Assembly: GCF_019336435.1 (NCBI RefSeq)
Contig: NZ_JAHWXQ010000004.1
Location: forward strand, 302,684-366,683
From: Pontibacter populi
GTDB taxonomy: Bacteria; Bacteroidota; Bacteroidia; Cytophagales; Hymenobacteraceae
Reading direction: 5' to 3'
DNA: 64,000 nt
In this document: positions 9,220-19,663 of the stretch, piece after piece
Position numbering within the stretch: the first letter of the stretch is position 1
Layout: every line of letters begins with the position of its first letter
The notes under the pieces: generated by a model
The model's input: only the letters and a program-made list of their open reading frames with translations
The model's database searches: none
Told to the model about the DNA's origin: nothing
Translations under genes and position numbers: made by a program

Positions 9220-10473
9220 ATGAACAGTTCAGTCCTGATCGAGTCGTTCGCTGAATTCGCGAAATTCAAGAACATAGACCGCCCGACCATGATGCGCATC
9301 CTGGAGGACGTATTCCGCACCATGATCCGTAAAAAGTGGGGCACCGACGAGAACTTTGATATCATCCTGAACGTGGAGAAAGGTGACCTGGAGATCTGGC
9401 GTAACCGCGAAATCGTGGACGACAACTCTGAGGACATCTGGGATCATGATAAGATCGCCTTATCGGATGCACAGAAGATAGAGCCTGACTTTGAGGTTGG
9501 TGAAGAAGTATCGGAAGAGATACAACTGGAAGACTTTGGTCGCCGCGCTGTACTTACAGCCCGCCAGACGCTGATCCAGCGCATCAAAGACATGGAGAAG
9601 GAGTTACTGTTCCAGAAATATAAAGACCTTGTAGGCGAGATTATATCTGGTGAAGTTTACCAGGTTTGGAACCGCGAAGTGTTATTACTGGATCAGGAAG
9701 AGAACGAACTGCTGATACCGAAGAACGAACAGATACCAAAAGACCGTTACCGTAAAGGTGATGTAGTGCGTGCTGTTGTTCAGCGTGTTGAGATTGTGAA
9801 CGGTAATCCAAAGATCATCCTTTCACGTACATCTCCTGCATTCCTGGAGCGTTTATTTGAGAACGAAGTACCGGAAATATTCGATGGCCTGATCGCTATC
9901 AAAAAAATTGTTCGTGAGCCGGGCGAGCGTGCCAAAGTAGCCGTAGAATCTTTTGACGACCGTATTGACCCGGTTGGTGCCTGCGTAGGTATGAAGGGTT
10001 CGCGTATACATAGTATAGTGCGTGAGCTTGAGAACGAAAACATTGACGTAATCAACTATACCGATAACCTGGAACTATACATTCAGCGTGCGCTTAGCCC
10101 GGCTAAGATCACCAGCATGAAAATAGACAACGAGAATGGTAGAGTTTCTGTATTCTTAAAGCCTGACCAGGTATCGTTAGCGATCGGTAAAGGTGGCCAG
10201 AACATTAAGCTTGCCAGCCGTCTTGTTGATATGGAGATCGACGTATTCAGAGAGTCTGAAGTGTACGAAGAAGACATCAGCCTGGAAGAATTTACAGATG
10301 AGATCGAAGACTGGGTAATTGCAGAATTGCGCCGCATCGGTCTGGATACAGCGAAGAGTGTGCTGGCAGTTACGAAAGAAGACCTGCTGCGCAGAACAGA
10401 GCTGGAAGAAGAAACTATCGACGACGTGCTGGCTATCCTGCGCGAAGAGTTGGAAGAAGAAGACAATCAATAG
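9220..10473 (+). CDS. nusA: transcription termination/antitermination factor NusA
   Basis: 417 residues. Domains in order: N-terminal RNA-polymerase-binding domain (residues 1-125), S1 domain (about 130-200, GEIISGEVYQVWNREVLLLD), KH1 with GACVGMKGSRIHSIVREL and KH2 with VSLAIGKGGQNIKLASRL, then a short acidic helical C-terminus (IAELRRIGLDTAKSVLAVTK). It lacks the two full AR repeats of the Escherichia coli protein, as in most non-proteobacteria. It binds RNA polymerase and nascent RNA and controls pausing and termination. Middle gene of the operon; two AACTATA half sites only. Confidence 0.97.
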   Translation: MNSSVLIESFAEFAKFKNIDRPTMMRILEDVFRTMIRKKWGTDENFDIILNVEKGDLEIWRNREIVDDNSEDIWDHDKIALSDAQKIEPDFEVGEEVSEEIQLEDFGRRAVLTARQTLIQRIKDMEKELLFQKYKDLVGEIISGEVYQVWNREVLLLDQEENELLIPKNEQIPKDRYRKGDVVRAVVQRVEIVNGNPKIILSRTSPAFLERLFENEVPEIFDGLIAIKKIVREPGERAKVAVESFDDRIDPVGACVGMKGSRIHSIVRELENENIDVINYTDNLELYIQRALSPAKITSMKIDNENGRVSVFLKPDQVSLAIGKGGQNIKLASRLVDMEIDVFRESEVYEEDISLEEFTDEIEDWVIAELRRIGLDTAKSVLAVTKEDLLRRTELEEETIDDVLAILREELEEEDNQ

Positions 10474-10593
10474 TTGTACGTTGTGCCCCATTCGCTTAAT
10501 TTTGAAAGAAATTACCGAAGGGGCACACCGCATTACCTGCTTAAGGGCAACTAGTAATTTACATTAAGAATAAAGACAGCATATTAGAACAAA

Positions 10594-13500
10594 ATGGCAG
10601 AAGAACAAACAAGGAGGCTTAAACAGGTTGCAACTACTTTGAACATTGGTACATCTACCATTGTGGACTACCTCTCTGCTAAAGGTTTTGACGTGGAAAA
10701 CAGACCCACTACCAAAATCACGGCAGAGCAGTTCAGTATGCTGGCTAAAGAGTTCGCATCCTCTATGAAAGATAAAATAGAGGCGGAAGAACTGAATATA
10801 GGCAAGAAACCACAATCAAACCAGGTTGTAGAATCGGAAGGCCACCATCATGAAGTAAAGAAAACTGCAGAACCTGAGCAGGAGATCTTTATTAAGACGG
10901 TGCACCAGCCGAAAGGCGAAACCGCTGAGCCAAAAGCACCTGAAGCTCCGGCACCAGCTGCGCCAGCGCCAGCACCTGCTCCGGAACCTAAATTGCCAGG
11001 TATAAAAGTATTAGGCAAGATAGAACTGGATGCAAAAGGAAACCCGGTACCAAAGCAGGCTCCAAAGCCAGCACCGGCACCGGCAGCTCCTGCCCCAGCA
11101 CCAGCTGCTGAGAAACCAGCCCCGGCCCCTGCGCCAGTGGCAGAGAAACCAGCAGCTCCGGCACCAGAAGAAAAACCTGTTGCCCCTGTAAAACCAGTTG
11201 AAAAGCCAGCTCCCGCAGCTGAAAAACCAGCAACGCCAGCGCCAGCGCAACCGGCGCCTCCTGTTGCTGAAAAGCCTGCGGCACCTGCAACACCAACACC
11301 TGCTGCCCCTGTGAAGCCTGCAGCAGAAGCCAAAGCACCTGAGCCAACGCCAGCTGCAACCGGAAAACCTTCGGAACAAGAACAAGGACCAATAGAAACA
11401 ATTACAGCAAAAGCCGATCAGTTAAAAGGCCTTACTGTACTGGGCAAGATCGAATTACCAGACAGCTCACGCAGAAAAGGGACTAAACCTGTAGCCTCTT
11501 CCGATGATAGGAAGGGCGGCAAAAAGAAAAAGCGCAAGCGCATTATAGTACCTACTGAAGGTGGTGGCCAACAGCCAAACCAACAGCAGAGCATCCAGAA
11601 CCAGAACCAACGTCCTGTTACGCCGGCAGGTGGCAACCGACCTCACGGAGGTGGCGCACCGCATCACGGCGGACCACGACCTGGAGGTGGTGGTGGCAGA
11701 AACCAACCGCGTACTCCGTTTACTCCACGTCCTGAAAAGGCTGAAGTTACGGATAAGGAAATCCAGGAGCAGATCAAAGCGACACTTGCCAAACTTAGTG
11801 GTGGTAAGAGTGGCGGTGGTAACCGTGCCAAGTATCGTCGTGAGAAACGTTCGGCTATAGCTGATGCTACGGAAGAACGCAGAATGATGGAAGCGGCAGA
11901 GTCTAAGACACTGCGCGTAACTGAATTCGTATCTGCAAACGACCTTGCCTCACTGATGAACGTGAGCGTGAACGACGTTATCAAAGTGTGTATGCAGCTT
12001 GGTATGTTCGTTTCTATTAACCAGCGACTGGATGCTGAAGCAATCACCATTATTGCTGATGAGTTCGGCTATTCAATTGACTTCATTACAAGTGAAGACG
12101 AGCAGGCACTGGAGCAACTGGAAGAAGATGCTGTAGAAGACCTGGAAGAACGCGCTCCGATCGTTACGATCATGGGTCACGTTGACCACGGTAAAACATC
12201 CCTGCTTGACTACATCCGTGATGCAAACGTTACCTCTGGTGAAGCCGGTGGTATTACCCAGCACATTGGTGCCTACAAGGTTAAAACGGAAAGTGGCCGT
12301 ACAGTTACATTCCTGGATACACCTGGTCACGAAGCCTTTACAGCGATGCGTGCACGTGGTGCCAAAGTAACTGACGTTGTTATTATTGTAGTAGCTGCCG
12401 ATGACTCGGTGATGCCTCAGACAAAAGAAGCGATCAACCACGCACAGGCTGCCGGTGTACCGATCATCATTGCACTTAACAAAATAGATAAACCAGCCGC
12501 CAACCCTGACAAAGTTCGTGAGGAATTAGCGCAGCTGAACATACTGGTAGAAGAATGGGGCGGTAAATACCAGTCTCAGGAAGTATCTGCCAAAACCGGT
12601 CAGGGTATAAACGACCTGCTGGAAAAGGTATTGCTGGAAGCAGAATTACTTGAACTGAAAGCCAACAAGAACAGAAACGCAGTAGGTACAGTAATTGAAG
12701 CTGCTCTGGATAAAGGCCGTGGTTATGTAGCAACTATGCTTGTACAGACAGGTACCTTAAAAGTGGGTGATATTGTATTGGCAGGTTCGCACTACGGTAG
12801 AGTAAAAGCAATGACCGACCACCGTGGTCGTAAAATGAAAGAAGCAGGCCCGTCTACCCCGGTACAGTTACTGGGTCTTGATGGAGCTCCGCAGGCCGGT
12901 GATAAGTTCCTGGTAATGGAATCTGAGCGTGAGGCACGTGAAATTGCATCGAACCGTTCGCAGGTACAGCGTGAGCAAAGCTTACGTACCCGTAAACACA
13001 TTACACTGGATGAGATCGGACGTCGTCTGGCGATCGGTACCTTCAAAGAGCTTAACGTAATTGTGAAAGGTGACGTGGATGGTTCGGTTGAAGCACTTTC
13101 TGACTCCTTACTGAAATTATCTACGCCTGAGGTTCAGGTAAGCATTATCAACAAAGGGGTGGGTGCCATTTCTGAGTCTGATGTGTTGCTGGCCTCTGCA
13201 TCTGATGCGATCATTATTGGTTTCCAGGTTCGTCCGTCGCAGAACGCGCGTAAACTGGCAGAGCAGGAACAGATCGACGTACGTCTGTACTCTATCATCT
13301 ACGATGCGATAAACGAAGTGAAGGATGCCATGGAAGGTATGCTTGCTCCTACCCTGAAAGAAGAGATCACAGGTAACGCAGAAGTGCGTGACGTGTTCAA
13401 AATCACGAAGGTGGGTACTATTGCGGGTTGTATGGTTACAGATGGTACTATACAGCGTAACAACAAAGTACGTTTAGTACGTGATGGTATAGTAGTACTG

Positions 13501-13656
13501 GATGGTGAGATTCTGGCGCTGAAGCGTTTCAAAGACGATGTATCGGAAGTGAGACAAGGCTTTGAGTGCGGTATCAGCCTGAAGAACTATAATGACATAC
13601 AGGAAGGTGATATTATAGAAGCTTACACTGAGAAAGAAGTGAAGCGTACCCTATAA
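10594..13656 (+). CDS. infB: translation initiation factor IF-2
   Basis: 1020 residues. N-terminal IF2-N domain (1-60), then a long low-complexity linker (about 110-270) made of proline/alanine/lysine blocks and a basic, glycine- and glutamine-rich stretch with [11 protein letters not shown] second IF2-N domain follows (about 445-500), then the GTPase domain with [15 protein letters not shown] (G1), [11 protein letters not shown] (G3) and NKIDKP (G4), and C-terminal beta-barrel domains. IF-2 places initiator tRNA on the 30S subunit using GTP. The linker produces long false ORFs on the other strand. A strong terminator follows the stop. Confidence 0.98.
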   Translation: MAEEQTRRLKQVATTLNIGTSTIVDYLSAKGFDVENRPTTKITAEQFSMLAKEFASSMKDKIEAEELNIGKKPQSNQVVESEGHHHEVKKTAEPEQEIFIKTVHQPKGETAEPKAPEAPAPAAPAPAPAPEPKLPGIKVLGKIELDAKGNPVPKQAPKPAPAPAAPAPAPAAEKPAPAPAPVAEKPAAPAPEEKPVAPVKPVEKPAPAAEKPATPAPAQPAPPVAEKPAAPATPTPAAPVKPAAEAKAPEPTPAATGKPSEQEQGPIETITAKADQLKGLTVLGKIELPDSSRRKGTKPVASSDDRKGGKKKKRKRIIVPTEGGGQQPNQQQSIQNQNQRPVTPAGGNRPHGGGAPHHGGPRPGGGGGRNQPRTPFTPRPEKAEVTDKEIQEQIKATLAKLSGGKSGGGNRAKYRREKRSAIADATEERRMMEAAESKTLRVTEFVSANDLASLMNVSVNDVIKVCMQLGMFVSINQRLDAEAITIIADEFGYSIDFITSEDEQALEQLEEDAVEDLEERAPIVTIMGHVDHGKTSLLDYIRDANVTSGEAGGITQHIGAYKVKTESGRTVTFLDTPGHEAFTAMRARGAKVTDVVIIVVAADDSVMPQTKEAINHAQAAGVPIIIALNKIDKPAANPDKVREELAQLNILVEEWGGKYQSQEVSAKTGQGINDLLEKVLLEAELLELKANKNRNAVGTVIEAALDKGRGYVATMLVQTGTLKVGDIVLAGSHYGRVKAMTDHRGRKMKEAGPSTPVQLLGLDGAPQAGDKFLVMESEREAREIASNRSQVQREQSLRTRKHITLDEIGRRLAIGTFKELNVIVKGDVDGSVEALSDSLLKLSTPEVQVSIINKGVGAISESDVLLASASDAIIIGFQVRPSQNARKLAEQEQIDVRLYSIIYDAINEVKDAMEGMLAPTLKEEITGNAEVRDVFKITKVGTIAGCMVTDGTIQRNNKVRLVRDGIVVLDGEILALKRFKDDVSEVRQGFECGISLKNYNDIQEGDIIEAYTEKEVKRTL

Positions 13657-13672
13657 GTACAGCTTTAAGCAT

Positions 13673-13714
13673 AAAAAGAGAAAGCCCGTGGTATACCAGG
13701 GGCTTTCTCTTTTT
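13673..13714 (+). terminator. terminator after infB
   Basis: Near-perfect 15 bp stem (AAAAAGAGAAAGCCC at 13673-13687 with its complement at 13700-13714) ending in a T run. The A-rich left arm makes it usable on the minus strand as well. Confidence 0.9.
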
Positions 13715-13733
13715 ATGGTTGCTATAAAAAAAA

Positions 13734-14075
13734 TTATCGTCTGTTGCGGGCAAGCATGCGCTTATCGCGGCGGTGCTTTTTGTGCATTTTCTTTTCTTCC
13801 TTTAATATAGCTTTCATCTTTTTGCTGTTCTTGATGCGCTTCTTATCAAAGTTCGATTTTCTGCCTCTGTCTTCATAAGAGTTATAGCGTTTATCCAGAC
13901 CAGCAGCCCGCTGTCCTACTTCATCTGTAGATGCACCTTTAGACTGCGTTTTATTTGTTCCCCAGAATTCATCTTTAGAGCTCGACCCCATTGTGTTAGG
14001 AGAAGATTGTGCAGATGCCTCTGAAAGTACAAATAAAAAGCTAAGGCAAAATATCGAAAGGAGTAGTTTTTTCAT
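13734..14075 (-). CDS. small exported basic protein, function unknown
   Basis: 113 residues: a signal peptide (LLLSIFCLSFLFVLSEASAQ) and a mature part of about 90 residues. The first half is polar (SPNTMGSSSKDEFWGTNKTQ); the second is extremely basic (RKSNFDKKRIKNSKKMKAIL, then KKMHKKHRRDKRMLARNRR). I do not recognise a family. The basic tail could bind lipopolysaccharide, nucleic acid or another envelope protein. It lies just beyond the infB terminator, convergent with infB, and is separated from the DUF3078 gene by about 95 bases. Confidence 0.65.
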   Translation of the reverse strand: MKKLLLSIFCLSFLFVLSEASAQSSPNTMGSSSKDEFWGTNKTQSKGASTDEVGQRAAGLDKRYNSYEDRGRKSNFDKKRIKNSKKMKAILKEEKKMHKKHRRDKRMLARNRR

Positions 14076-14171
14076 GCTGTTAGCGTTTTAGTAGTAAGGA
14101 TATAACGGTGACGAATCTAAAAGTTATATATTTTTTATTTAGGAACAGCAAAAAAATGCACAAAAGTTCGA

Positions 14172-15131
14172 TCAGTCGAATTTATATGTGAGGCCAATGC
14201 CCAGGCTTTGCTTTAACTGAACACGCGGCCCACGCGCATCTGTTACCCCATCGTCATTATCATCTATGTTAATAAGAATGTCGTCGTCGTAAACCATGTG
14301 CACAAAAAGGCTGGCCGATAAAAAGCTGTTCACTTTAAAGTCAAGCAGGTTCTCCCAGTTAATATCAAGGTTTGTAGGGTTGTGCAGGTAATTGGAGAAA
14401 AGGTCGATCTTAGATTGGAAGATCACATTCTGCAGGATCTCATTTTTGTAACGCACATTCACAAATCCCCCGAATTCTTTCCTGAAGTTTTCGCCGGTAC
14501 CAACTATAGGATTACCAAGCACATCGGTGGCGGCTCGCTCAACGCCAAAAGCACCCTGGTCAGCTAATTCCTGGTCTTTTACAATTGTGAACTTACCGGT
14601 TATAGGCGAAATGAAAATGGATAATTTGTCGTTTGGCTTATAGTCCATACCCAGAGAGGCAAGCACAAATGCCGGCGACAGGAAATTAGACAGCAACGTA
14701 TCGCGGGAGTTGGTGTAGGTTGGCGTTAACTGGCTCCTGAAGTTCAGCTGCACTGTGTAAAACCAGTCTGTAGAGGCAGCACGGCCATATTTCAGGTTTA
14801 GCTCTAGCTTGTCATCGCTTTTGCGCACACGCTGATTTTCCAGTTTTACGGTACCGTAGGTTACATCCAGGGTATTGTTCCAGGTATTTTTGCCTTTTTT
14901 ATAGTTACCGAACAGGTTGGTGATACCTAACACTGAAACGGAGCTCTGTCCGCCGGCTGCCCAGTTGGTAAGGCTTACCTGGCTGAAGTTTATAGTTCCG
15001 GTTCCGCCAAAATCCCAGTCCTGCTGTGCGGTGGCAGCAGAGTCGGTTAAGGTTTCCTGGGCAAAAGCTGTTTTACTGAATGAAAAGAAAATAAAGAGAC
15101 TGACAATACTTAAAAGTAAAGTTTTATGCAT
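14172..15131 (-). CDS. DUF3078 outer-membrane beta-barrel protein
   Basis: 319 residues with a signal peptide ending SKTAFA. The N-terminal WDFGGTGTINFSQVSLTNWA followed by AGGQSSVS is the signature of DUF3078, found in Bacteroidota. The remainder is alternating amphipathic strands (NTWNNTLDVTYGTVKLEN, DWFYTVQLNFRSQL, LSIFISPITGKFT) and the last residues are LGIGLTYKFD, with terminal aromatic residue as in outer-membrane barrels. Role unknown, possibly a porin-like or structural barrel. About 35 bases after the end of mscL in the same direction, so co-transcription is possible. Confidence 0.82.
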   Translation of the reverse strand: MHKTLLLSIVSLFIFFSFSKTAFAQETLTDSAATAQQDWDFGGTGTINFSQVSLTNWAAGGQSSVSVLGITNLFGNYKKGKNTWNNTLDVTYGTVKLENQRVRKSDDKLELNLKYGRAASTDWFYTVQLNFRSQLTPTYTNSRDTLLSNFLSPAFVLASLGMDYKPNDKLSIFISPITGKFTIVKDQELADQGAFGVERAATDVLGNPIVGTGENFRKEFGGFVNVRYKNEILQNVIFQSKIDLFSNYLHNPTNLDINWENLLDFKVNSFLSASLFVHMVYDDDILINIDDNDDGVTDARGPRVQLKQSLGIGLTYKFD

Positions 15132-15166
15132 GATTATAGGTTAGGGTGAAACAACACACAGCCGCT

Positions 15167-15586
15167 TTAAACATCAGACTGCTTTTTAAGGATATCGCGT
15201 ATTTCGGTAAGCAACACTTCTTCTTTGTTAGCAGGCGGAGCGGGAGCTGCGGCCTCTTTTTCGCGGAGGCGGATAATAGTACGTACCAATAAAAAAATGG
15301 CGAACGCAATTATCAAAAAGTTTACCACCGCCTGCAGGAACAACCCATAGTTAATGGCTACTGCCGGGGCAATTTCTTTTCCGTTCTCAATAACTGCATC
15401 CTTTAAAACCAGCTTAAGCGCACTGAAATCAACATGGCTGATAAGCAACCCCAGCGGGGGCATGATCACGTCATCAACCAACGATTTTGTGATACCGCCA
15501 AAGGCTGCACCTATTACCACACCCACAGCAAGGTCTATCACATTTCCTTTAACTGCAAACTTTTTAAACTCAGCAAGAAACCCCAT
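15167..15586 (-). CDS. mscL: large-conductance mechanosensitive channel
   Basis: 139 residues if started at [20 protein letters not shown], which matches the family N-terminus; the longer frame adds ten residues that homologues lack. TM1 carries the pore motif [22 protein letters not shown]2 is [16 protein letters not shown], and the C-terminal helical bundle ends with [12 protein letters not shown]. The channel opens under membrane tension to release solutes on osmotic downshock. A TATATTTG element lies 28-35 bases upstream of the start. Confidence 0.95.
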   Translation of the reverse strand: MGFLAEFKKFAVKGNVIDLAVGVVIGAAFGGITKSLVDDVIMPPLGLLISHVDFSALKLVLKDAVIENGKEIAPAVAINYGLFLQAVVNFLIIAFAIFLLVRTIIRLREKEAAAPAPPANKEEVLLTEIRDILKKQSDV

Positions 15587-15613
15587 TCCCGTTTTAATAA
15601 AGATCGAAAAGCT

Positions 15614-15621
15614 CAAATATA
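15614..15621 (-). promoter_or_regulatory. candidate -7 element of mscL
   Basis: TATATTTG on the minus strand, an exact TAnnTTTG match upstream of the mscL start; no clear -33 element. Confidence 0.4.
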
Positions 15622-15713
15622 ATATAAAAATGCTTTTTGCTCCGTATCCAGACCTGCTTATAGCTGTGCCGTATACTTGGCGGTTGCAAGTCCGTTAAAT
15701 TAAATCAAATCAC

Positions 15714-15721
15714 TATATTTG
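15714..15721 (+). promoter_or_regulatory. candidate -7 element of the enoyl-CoA hydratase gene
   Basis: TATATTTG, exact TAnnTTTG, about 41 bases before the ATG. It opens the plus-strand gene series that runs to 23470. The -33 region is weak. Confidence 0.45.
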
Positions 15722-15761
15722 TGGTTTAAACAAGGAAATTCAAAAAGAGCTGAAAATATCT

Positions 15762-16544
15762 ATGGATACGTACGAAAACCTGCTGCTGAACTTACAGGAA
15801 GGCATCCTGACCATAACTATAAACAGGGCTGATAAGATGAATGCGCTGAATATAGACACTGTCCGGGAAATTAAAGCAGCCATGCAGCAAGTTTATGATG
15901 ATGCAGCTATAAGAGGTGTGATCATAACAGGTGCAGGTGCCAAAGCCTTTGTAGCTGGTGCCGACATAGCCGAAATTGCAGAACTGAGCGAGGTAAATGC
16001 CCGCAACTTTGCTGAGCGTGGCCAGGAGATTTTCAGCATGATAGAACAGTGCAACAAGCCTGTAATTGCTGCTGTAAACGGCTTTGCGCTGGGCGGCGGT
16101 TGCGAACTGGCTATGGCCTGCCATATGCGCGTAGCTACAACCAGTGCAAAATTCGGCCAGCCGGAAGTTAATTTAGGTTTGATACCAGGCTATGGCGGAA
16201 CACAGCGTTTGCCGCTTTTAATTGGTAGAGGCAAAGCTATGGAAATGATGATGACCGGCGATATGATCACGGCCGATGAAGCAAAAGCCCTTGGCCTTGT
16301 AAACCACGTAGTAGCTCCGGAAGAACTTTTTACAACCTGCGAAGCTATCCTTCAGAAAATAATGGGCAAAGCACCACTGGCTATCGGGCTGGTAATAGAG
16401 TGCATAAATGCCGTTTTTGATAAAGAAGAGAACGGTTTCCAGACGGAGGCAAACTCTTTTGCCCGTTGCTGCGCATCCGAAGACTTTATTGAAGGTACCA
16501 ACGCCTTTCTTGAAAAACGCAAGCCAGCCTTTAAAGGCCTATAG
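15762..16544 (+). CDS. enoyl-CoA hydratase/isomerase family protein
   Basis: 260 residues, full-length crotonase. Oxyanion-hole stretch AKAFVAGADIAEIAEL, then NGFALGGGCELAMACHMRVA and FGQPEVNLGLIPGYGGTQRL; E115 and E135 match the two catalytic glutamates of rat mitochondrial enoyl-CoA hydratase. It adds water to trans-2-enoyl-CoA in fatty acid or amino acid breakdown. No other beta-oxidation gene is nearby. The stop codon lies in GGCCTATAGTC; the flippase gene starts 27 bases on. Confidence 0.92.
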   Translation: MDTYENLLLNLQEGILTITINRADKMNALNIDTVREIKAAMQQVYDDAAIRGVIITGAGAKAFVAGADIAEIAELSEVNARNFAERGQEIFSMIEQCNKPVIAAVNGFALGGGCELAMACHMRVATTSAKFGQPEVNLGLIPGYGGTQRLPLLIGRGKAMEMMMTGDMITADEAKALGLVNHVVAPEELFTTCEAILQKIMGKAPLAIGLVIECINAVFDKEENGFQTEANSFARCCASEDFIEGTNAFLEKRKPAFKGL

Positions 16545-16571
16545 TCTATTACCCCGACCTAATAACATAAC

Positions 16572-18071
16572 ATGAGTATAGCCAAGAAATTGGTCGGGCA
16601 AACGGCTGCCTATGGTTTAAGTAGTATAGTTGGCCGCATGCTCAACTATATGCTTGTACCTATTTACACCGATGCATTCCTGCCTCCGGAATTCGGTGTA
16701 ATGTCGTACCTGTATGCATTTGTTGGCTTTTTTAACGTGCTCTATACCTATGGTATGGAAACGGCTTTTTTCAGGTTTGCCAACAAGCTCGGCGCCGACC
16801 AGCACAAACTATACAACCAGGTACTAAGCATTATCCTGAGCACAAGCGTAATACTTACAGGTATTATCATGCTGCTCTCCGGTACTATTGCCGACTATAA
16901 GGATTACTCTGCCCAGGAACAGAACTATATTATCTGGCTGGCAGTTATTCTTGCCATCGATGCTATAGTTGCCGTACCATTTGCCTGGCTCCGGCTACAG
17001 AACAAAGCTGTTAAGTTTGCCTCTGTTAAAATGGCAAACATTGTCATTACCATCGTTGCAAACCTGTTTTTCCTGTGGTTTTGCCGCGAGATCTATAACG
17101 GAACATTTCTGCAGGGCCTGCGCCCTTTTATAACTACTGTTTATGATCCTGATTTCGGTATCGGGTACATCTTTATCATTAACCTGGTTGCTAACGCGTT
17201 GCTGATCCCGATGCTCTGGAAAGAGTTGCGCATATTCAGATTCGAACTGAACGCAGACATATTGCGCCCGATGCTGGTATATGCCTACCCTTTAATGCTG
17301 ATGGGAATGGCGGGCATGGTGAATGAAATGATTGACCGTATTCTGCTGGAGGATTGGTTACCCGAGGGCTTTTACCCTACCCACAGTAACGAGGCTATAG
17401 TTGGTATCTACAGTGCCTGTTACAAGCTCTCTATTTTTATGACGCTCGTGATACAGGCCTTCCGGTACGCTGCCGAACCGTTCTTCTTCTCGCAGGCCGA
17501 AGACAAAAACTCGCCACAGACCTTTGCGCTCATCATGAAATGGTTTGTGATTGCGTGTGCTTTTATTTTCCTGTTCATATCTGTTTTCCGCGACGACTTT
17601 GGCTACATTTTCCTACGCAGACCTGAGTACCGTGAAGGATTGATGGTGGTCCCTGTTCTGCTATTGGCAAACCTGTTCCTGGGTGTATACTATAACCTAT
17701 CGGTGTGGTTTAAGCTTACTGATAAAACTAAGTATGGCACTTACATCAGCTTTGGTGGCGCGGCTTTAACTATAGTTGGCAACCTTTTGCTGATACCCGT
17801 GTTGGGTTATATGGGATCGGCTATTGCAACGCTGATTTGTTACTTTAGCATGGCGCTGGCCAGTTACCTGCTGGGCAACCGCCACTACCCTATTCCCTAC
17901 CCTGTTAAAACAATGGCCGGTTACATTCTACTGGCTGCTGCCTTTGTCTGGGTAACTATAGTTATTGATATCGAGAACTGGTGGGCACGACACGCCTTTC
18001 ATTTAGCTATATGTATTGTTTTTTTAGCTATTGTATGGCTATTCGAGCGTCGTCGCCTGCTTAAACTATAA
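16572..18071 (+). CDS. oligosaccharide flippase family membrane protein
   Basis: 499 residues with about 14 hydrophobic segments spread over the whole length, starting [20 protein letters not shown] and including [16 protein letters not shown] and [17 protein letters not shown]. The N-terminus is typical of the Wzx/polysaccharide biosynthesis branch of the MOP superfamily, which moves lipid-linked sugars across the inner membrane. The substrate is not evident. Ends LLKL-stop inside an AACTATAA half site. Followed after 13 bases by dut; the order flippase-dut-nucleotidyltransferase-TPR is seen in other Bacteroidota. Confidence 0.88.
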   Translation: MSIAKKLVGQTAAYGLSSIVGRMLNYMLVPIYTDAFLPPEFGVMSYLYAFVGFFNVLYTYGMETAFFRFANKLGADQHKLYNQVLSIILSTSVILTGIIMLLSGTIADYKDYSAQEQNYIIWLAVILAIDAIVAVPFAWLRLQNKAVKFASVKMANIVITIVANLFFLWFCREIYNGTFLQGLRPFITTVYDPDFGIGYIFIINLVANALLIPMLWKELRIFRFELNADILRPMLVYAYPLMLMGMAGMVNEMIDRILLEDWLPEGFYPTHSNEAIVGIYSACYKLSIFMTLVIQAFRYAAEPFFFSQAEDKNSPQTFALIMKWFVIACAFIFLFISVFRDDFGYIFLRRPEYREGLMVVPVLLLANLFLGVYYNLSVWFKLTDKTKYGTYISFGGAALTIVGNLLLIPVLGYMGSAIATLICYFSMALASYLLGNRHYPIPYPVKTMAGYILLAAAFVWVTIVIDIENWWARHAFHLAICIVFLAIVWLFERRRLLKL

Positions 18072-18084
18072 ATCTTTACAAAAG

Positions 18085-18534
18085 ATGAACAACAAGAACC
18101 TGGCGGTTAACGTCATTAATCAATCGAAGCATGCGTTGCCACATTACCAGACCGAACATTCGGCTGGCATGGACCTACGCGCCAACCTGGAAGCACCAGT
18201 TACGTTAAAGCCGCTGCAGCGCGCCCTTATTCCAACCGGCTTGTTTATAGAATTACCGGAAGGCCACGAAGCCCAGATTCGCCCACGTAGCGGGCTGGCA
18301 TACAAACACGGCATTTCTATCGTTAATTCTCCGGGAACTATAGATGCGGATTACCGTGGTGAAATAAAAGTATTGCTCGTAAATCTCTCGGACCAGGATT
18401 TTGTGGTGGAAGATGGCGAGCGTGTAGCCCAGATGATCGTAGCTAAATATGAGCGCGTAGCATGGCAGGAAACCGAAGCCTTATCTGACACCGAGCGCGG
18501 TGCCGGCGGCTACGGCAGCACAGGAACCAAGTAA
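18085..18534 (+). CDS. dut: dUTP diphosphatase
   Basis: 149 residues starting [14 protein letters not shown]; the longer frame adds 18 residues that overlap the previous gene and are not family-like. All five trimeric dUTPase motifs are present: [32 protein letters not shown] (catalytic D), GERVAQMIV and the C-terminal [10 protein letters not shown] arm. It hydrolyses dUTP to dUMP and diphosphate, keeping uracil out of DNA and feeding thymidylate synthesis. Confidence 0.97.
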   Translation: MNNKNLAVNVINQSKHALPHYQTEHSAGMDLRANLEAPVTLKPLQRALIPTGLFIELPEGHEAQIRPRSGLAYKHGISIVNSPGTIDADYRGEIKVLLVNLSDQDFVVEDGERVAQMIVAKYERVAWQETEALSDTERGAGGYGSTGTK

Positions 18535-18648
18535 ATACGGATTTATAGTTAGCCGTAAGACCAAACTATAAACCAGCAATTAAAAAGCTGCTGCACAAAG
18601 CGGTGGCACTATCTATAACTTATATTTTAATCAAACTATAACATAGCT

Positions 18649-19656
18649 ATGAGGATAATTATACCGATGGCAGGCATGGGCAAACGCATGCGCCCACATA
18701 CGCTTACTGTACCTAAACCACTTATACCAATTGCAGGCAAACCAATCGTTCAGCGTCTTGTTGAAGATATCGCCAAAGTTTGCCACGAGCCTATCGAGGA
18801 AGTAGCTTTTATTATCGGTCATTTTGGTGAGGCTGTTGAAAACGACCTGAAAGAGATCGCGACCAAAATTGGCGCTAAAGGAACTATAGTTTACCAGGAA
18901 GAAGCCCTCGGAACAGCCCACGCCATTATGTGTGCGAAAGATTCCCTGGATGGGAAAGTAGTGGTTGCCTTTGCTGACACGCTGTTTAAAGCAGATTTTA
19001 AGCTGGATACAAATGCAGATGGCACCATCTGGGTACAGCGCGTAGAAGACCCCCGTCCGTTTGGGGTGGTAAAGCTAAACCAGGATGGCCAGATCACTGA
19101 TTTCGTAGAAAAGCCGCAGGAGTTTGTTTCGGATATGGCCATTATCGGCATCTATTACTTTAGAGACGGTGCTTACCTGCGTAGCGAACTGCAGTATTTG
19201 CTGGATAACAACATCATGGACAAAGGCGAGTACCAGCTAACCAACGCCCTGGAAAACATGAAGAACAAAGGCACTAAGTTTGTGCCAGCGGTGATTTCTG
19301 AATGGTTGGATTGCGGAAATAAAAACGCAACTGTTTATACTAATCAGCGCTATTTAGAGTATATAAAGAATGAGCAGGGCCTGGTAGCTTCTTCAGCTAA
19401 ACTGGTTAACGCTGTGGTTATTCCGCCGGTATATATTGGGGAGAACGTAGTGATAGAAAATTCTGTAGTGGGACCGCATGCATCTATCGGCAACAACAGC
19501 AGTTTAACTAATTCTATCGTAAGCAACTCTATCGTACAGGAGAATACTTCGATCAAAAACGGAAACATAACAAACTCAATGCTAGGCAATTTTGTTTCCT
19601 ACGAAAGAAGCCAGTCGGACCTGAGCCTTGGCGACTACAATACGCTTTTAGAATAG
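18649..19656 (+). CDS. sugar-phosphate nucleotidyltransferase with left-handed beta-helix tail
   Basis: 335 residues. N-terminal Rossmann-like transferase with MRIIIPMAGMGKRMRPHTLT and PKPLIPIAGKPIV (nucleotide-binding G-x-G-x-R and catalytic K), VVAFADTLF and VVKLNQDGQITDFVEKPQEF. The C-terminal 80 residues are hexapeptide-like (AVVIPPVYIGENVVIENSVV, HASIGNNSSLTNSIVSNSIV) forming a left-handed beta-helix. It likely couples a sugar-1-phosphate to NTP (glucose-1-phosphate thymidylyltransferase-like) for surface sugar synthesis, fitting the flippase upstream. Exact sugar not determinable. Confidence 0.88.
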   Translation: MRIIIPMAGMGKRMRPHTLTVPKPLIPIAGKPIVQRLVEDIAKVCHEPIEEVAFIIGHFGEAVENDLKEIATKIGAKGTIVYQEEALGTAHAIMCAKDSLDGKVVVAFADTLFKADFKLDTNADGTIWVQRVEDPRPFGVVKLNQDGQITDFVEKPQEFVSDMAIIGIYYFRDGAYLRSELQYLLDNNIMDKGEYQLTNALENMKNKGTKFVPAVISEWLDCGNKNATVYTNQRYLEYIKNEQGLVASSAKLVNAVVIPPVYIGENVVIENSVVGPHASIGNNSSLTNSIVSNSIVQENTSIKNGNITNSMLGNFVSYERSQSDLSLGDYNTLLE

Positions 19657-19663
19657 AATTATC

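Noticed and set aside
10848..11401. Three long minus-strand reading frames (up to 161 codons) opposite infB
   Set aside because: They are mirrors of the proline/alanine-rich IF-2 linker: repetitive A/G/S or leucine-rich low-complexity text with no start context or family resemblance.
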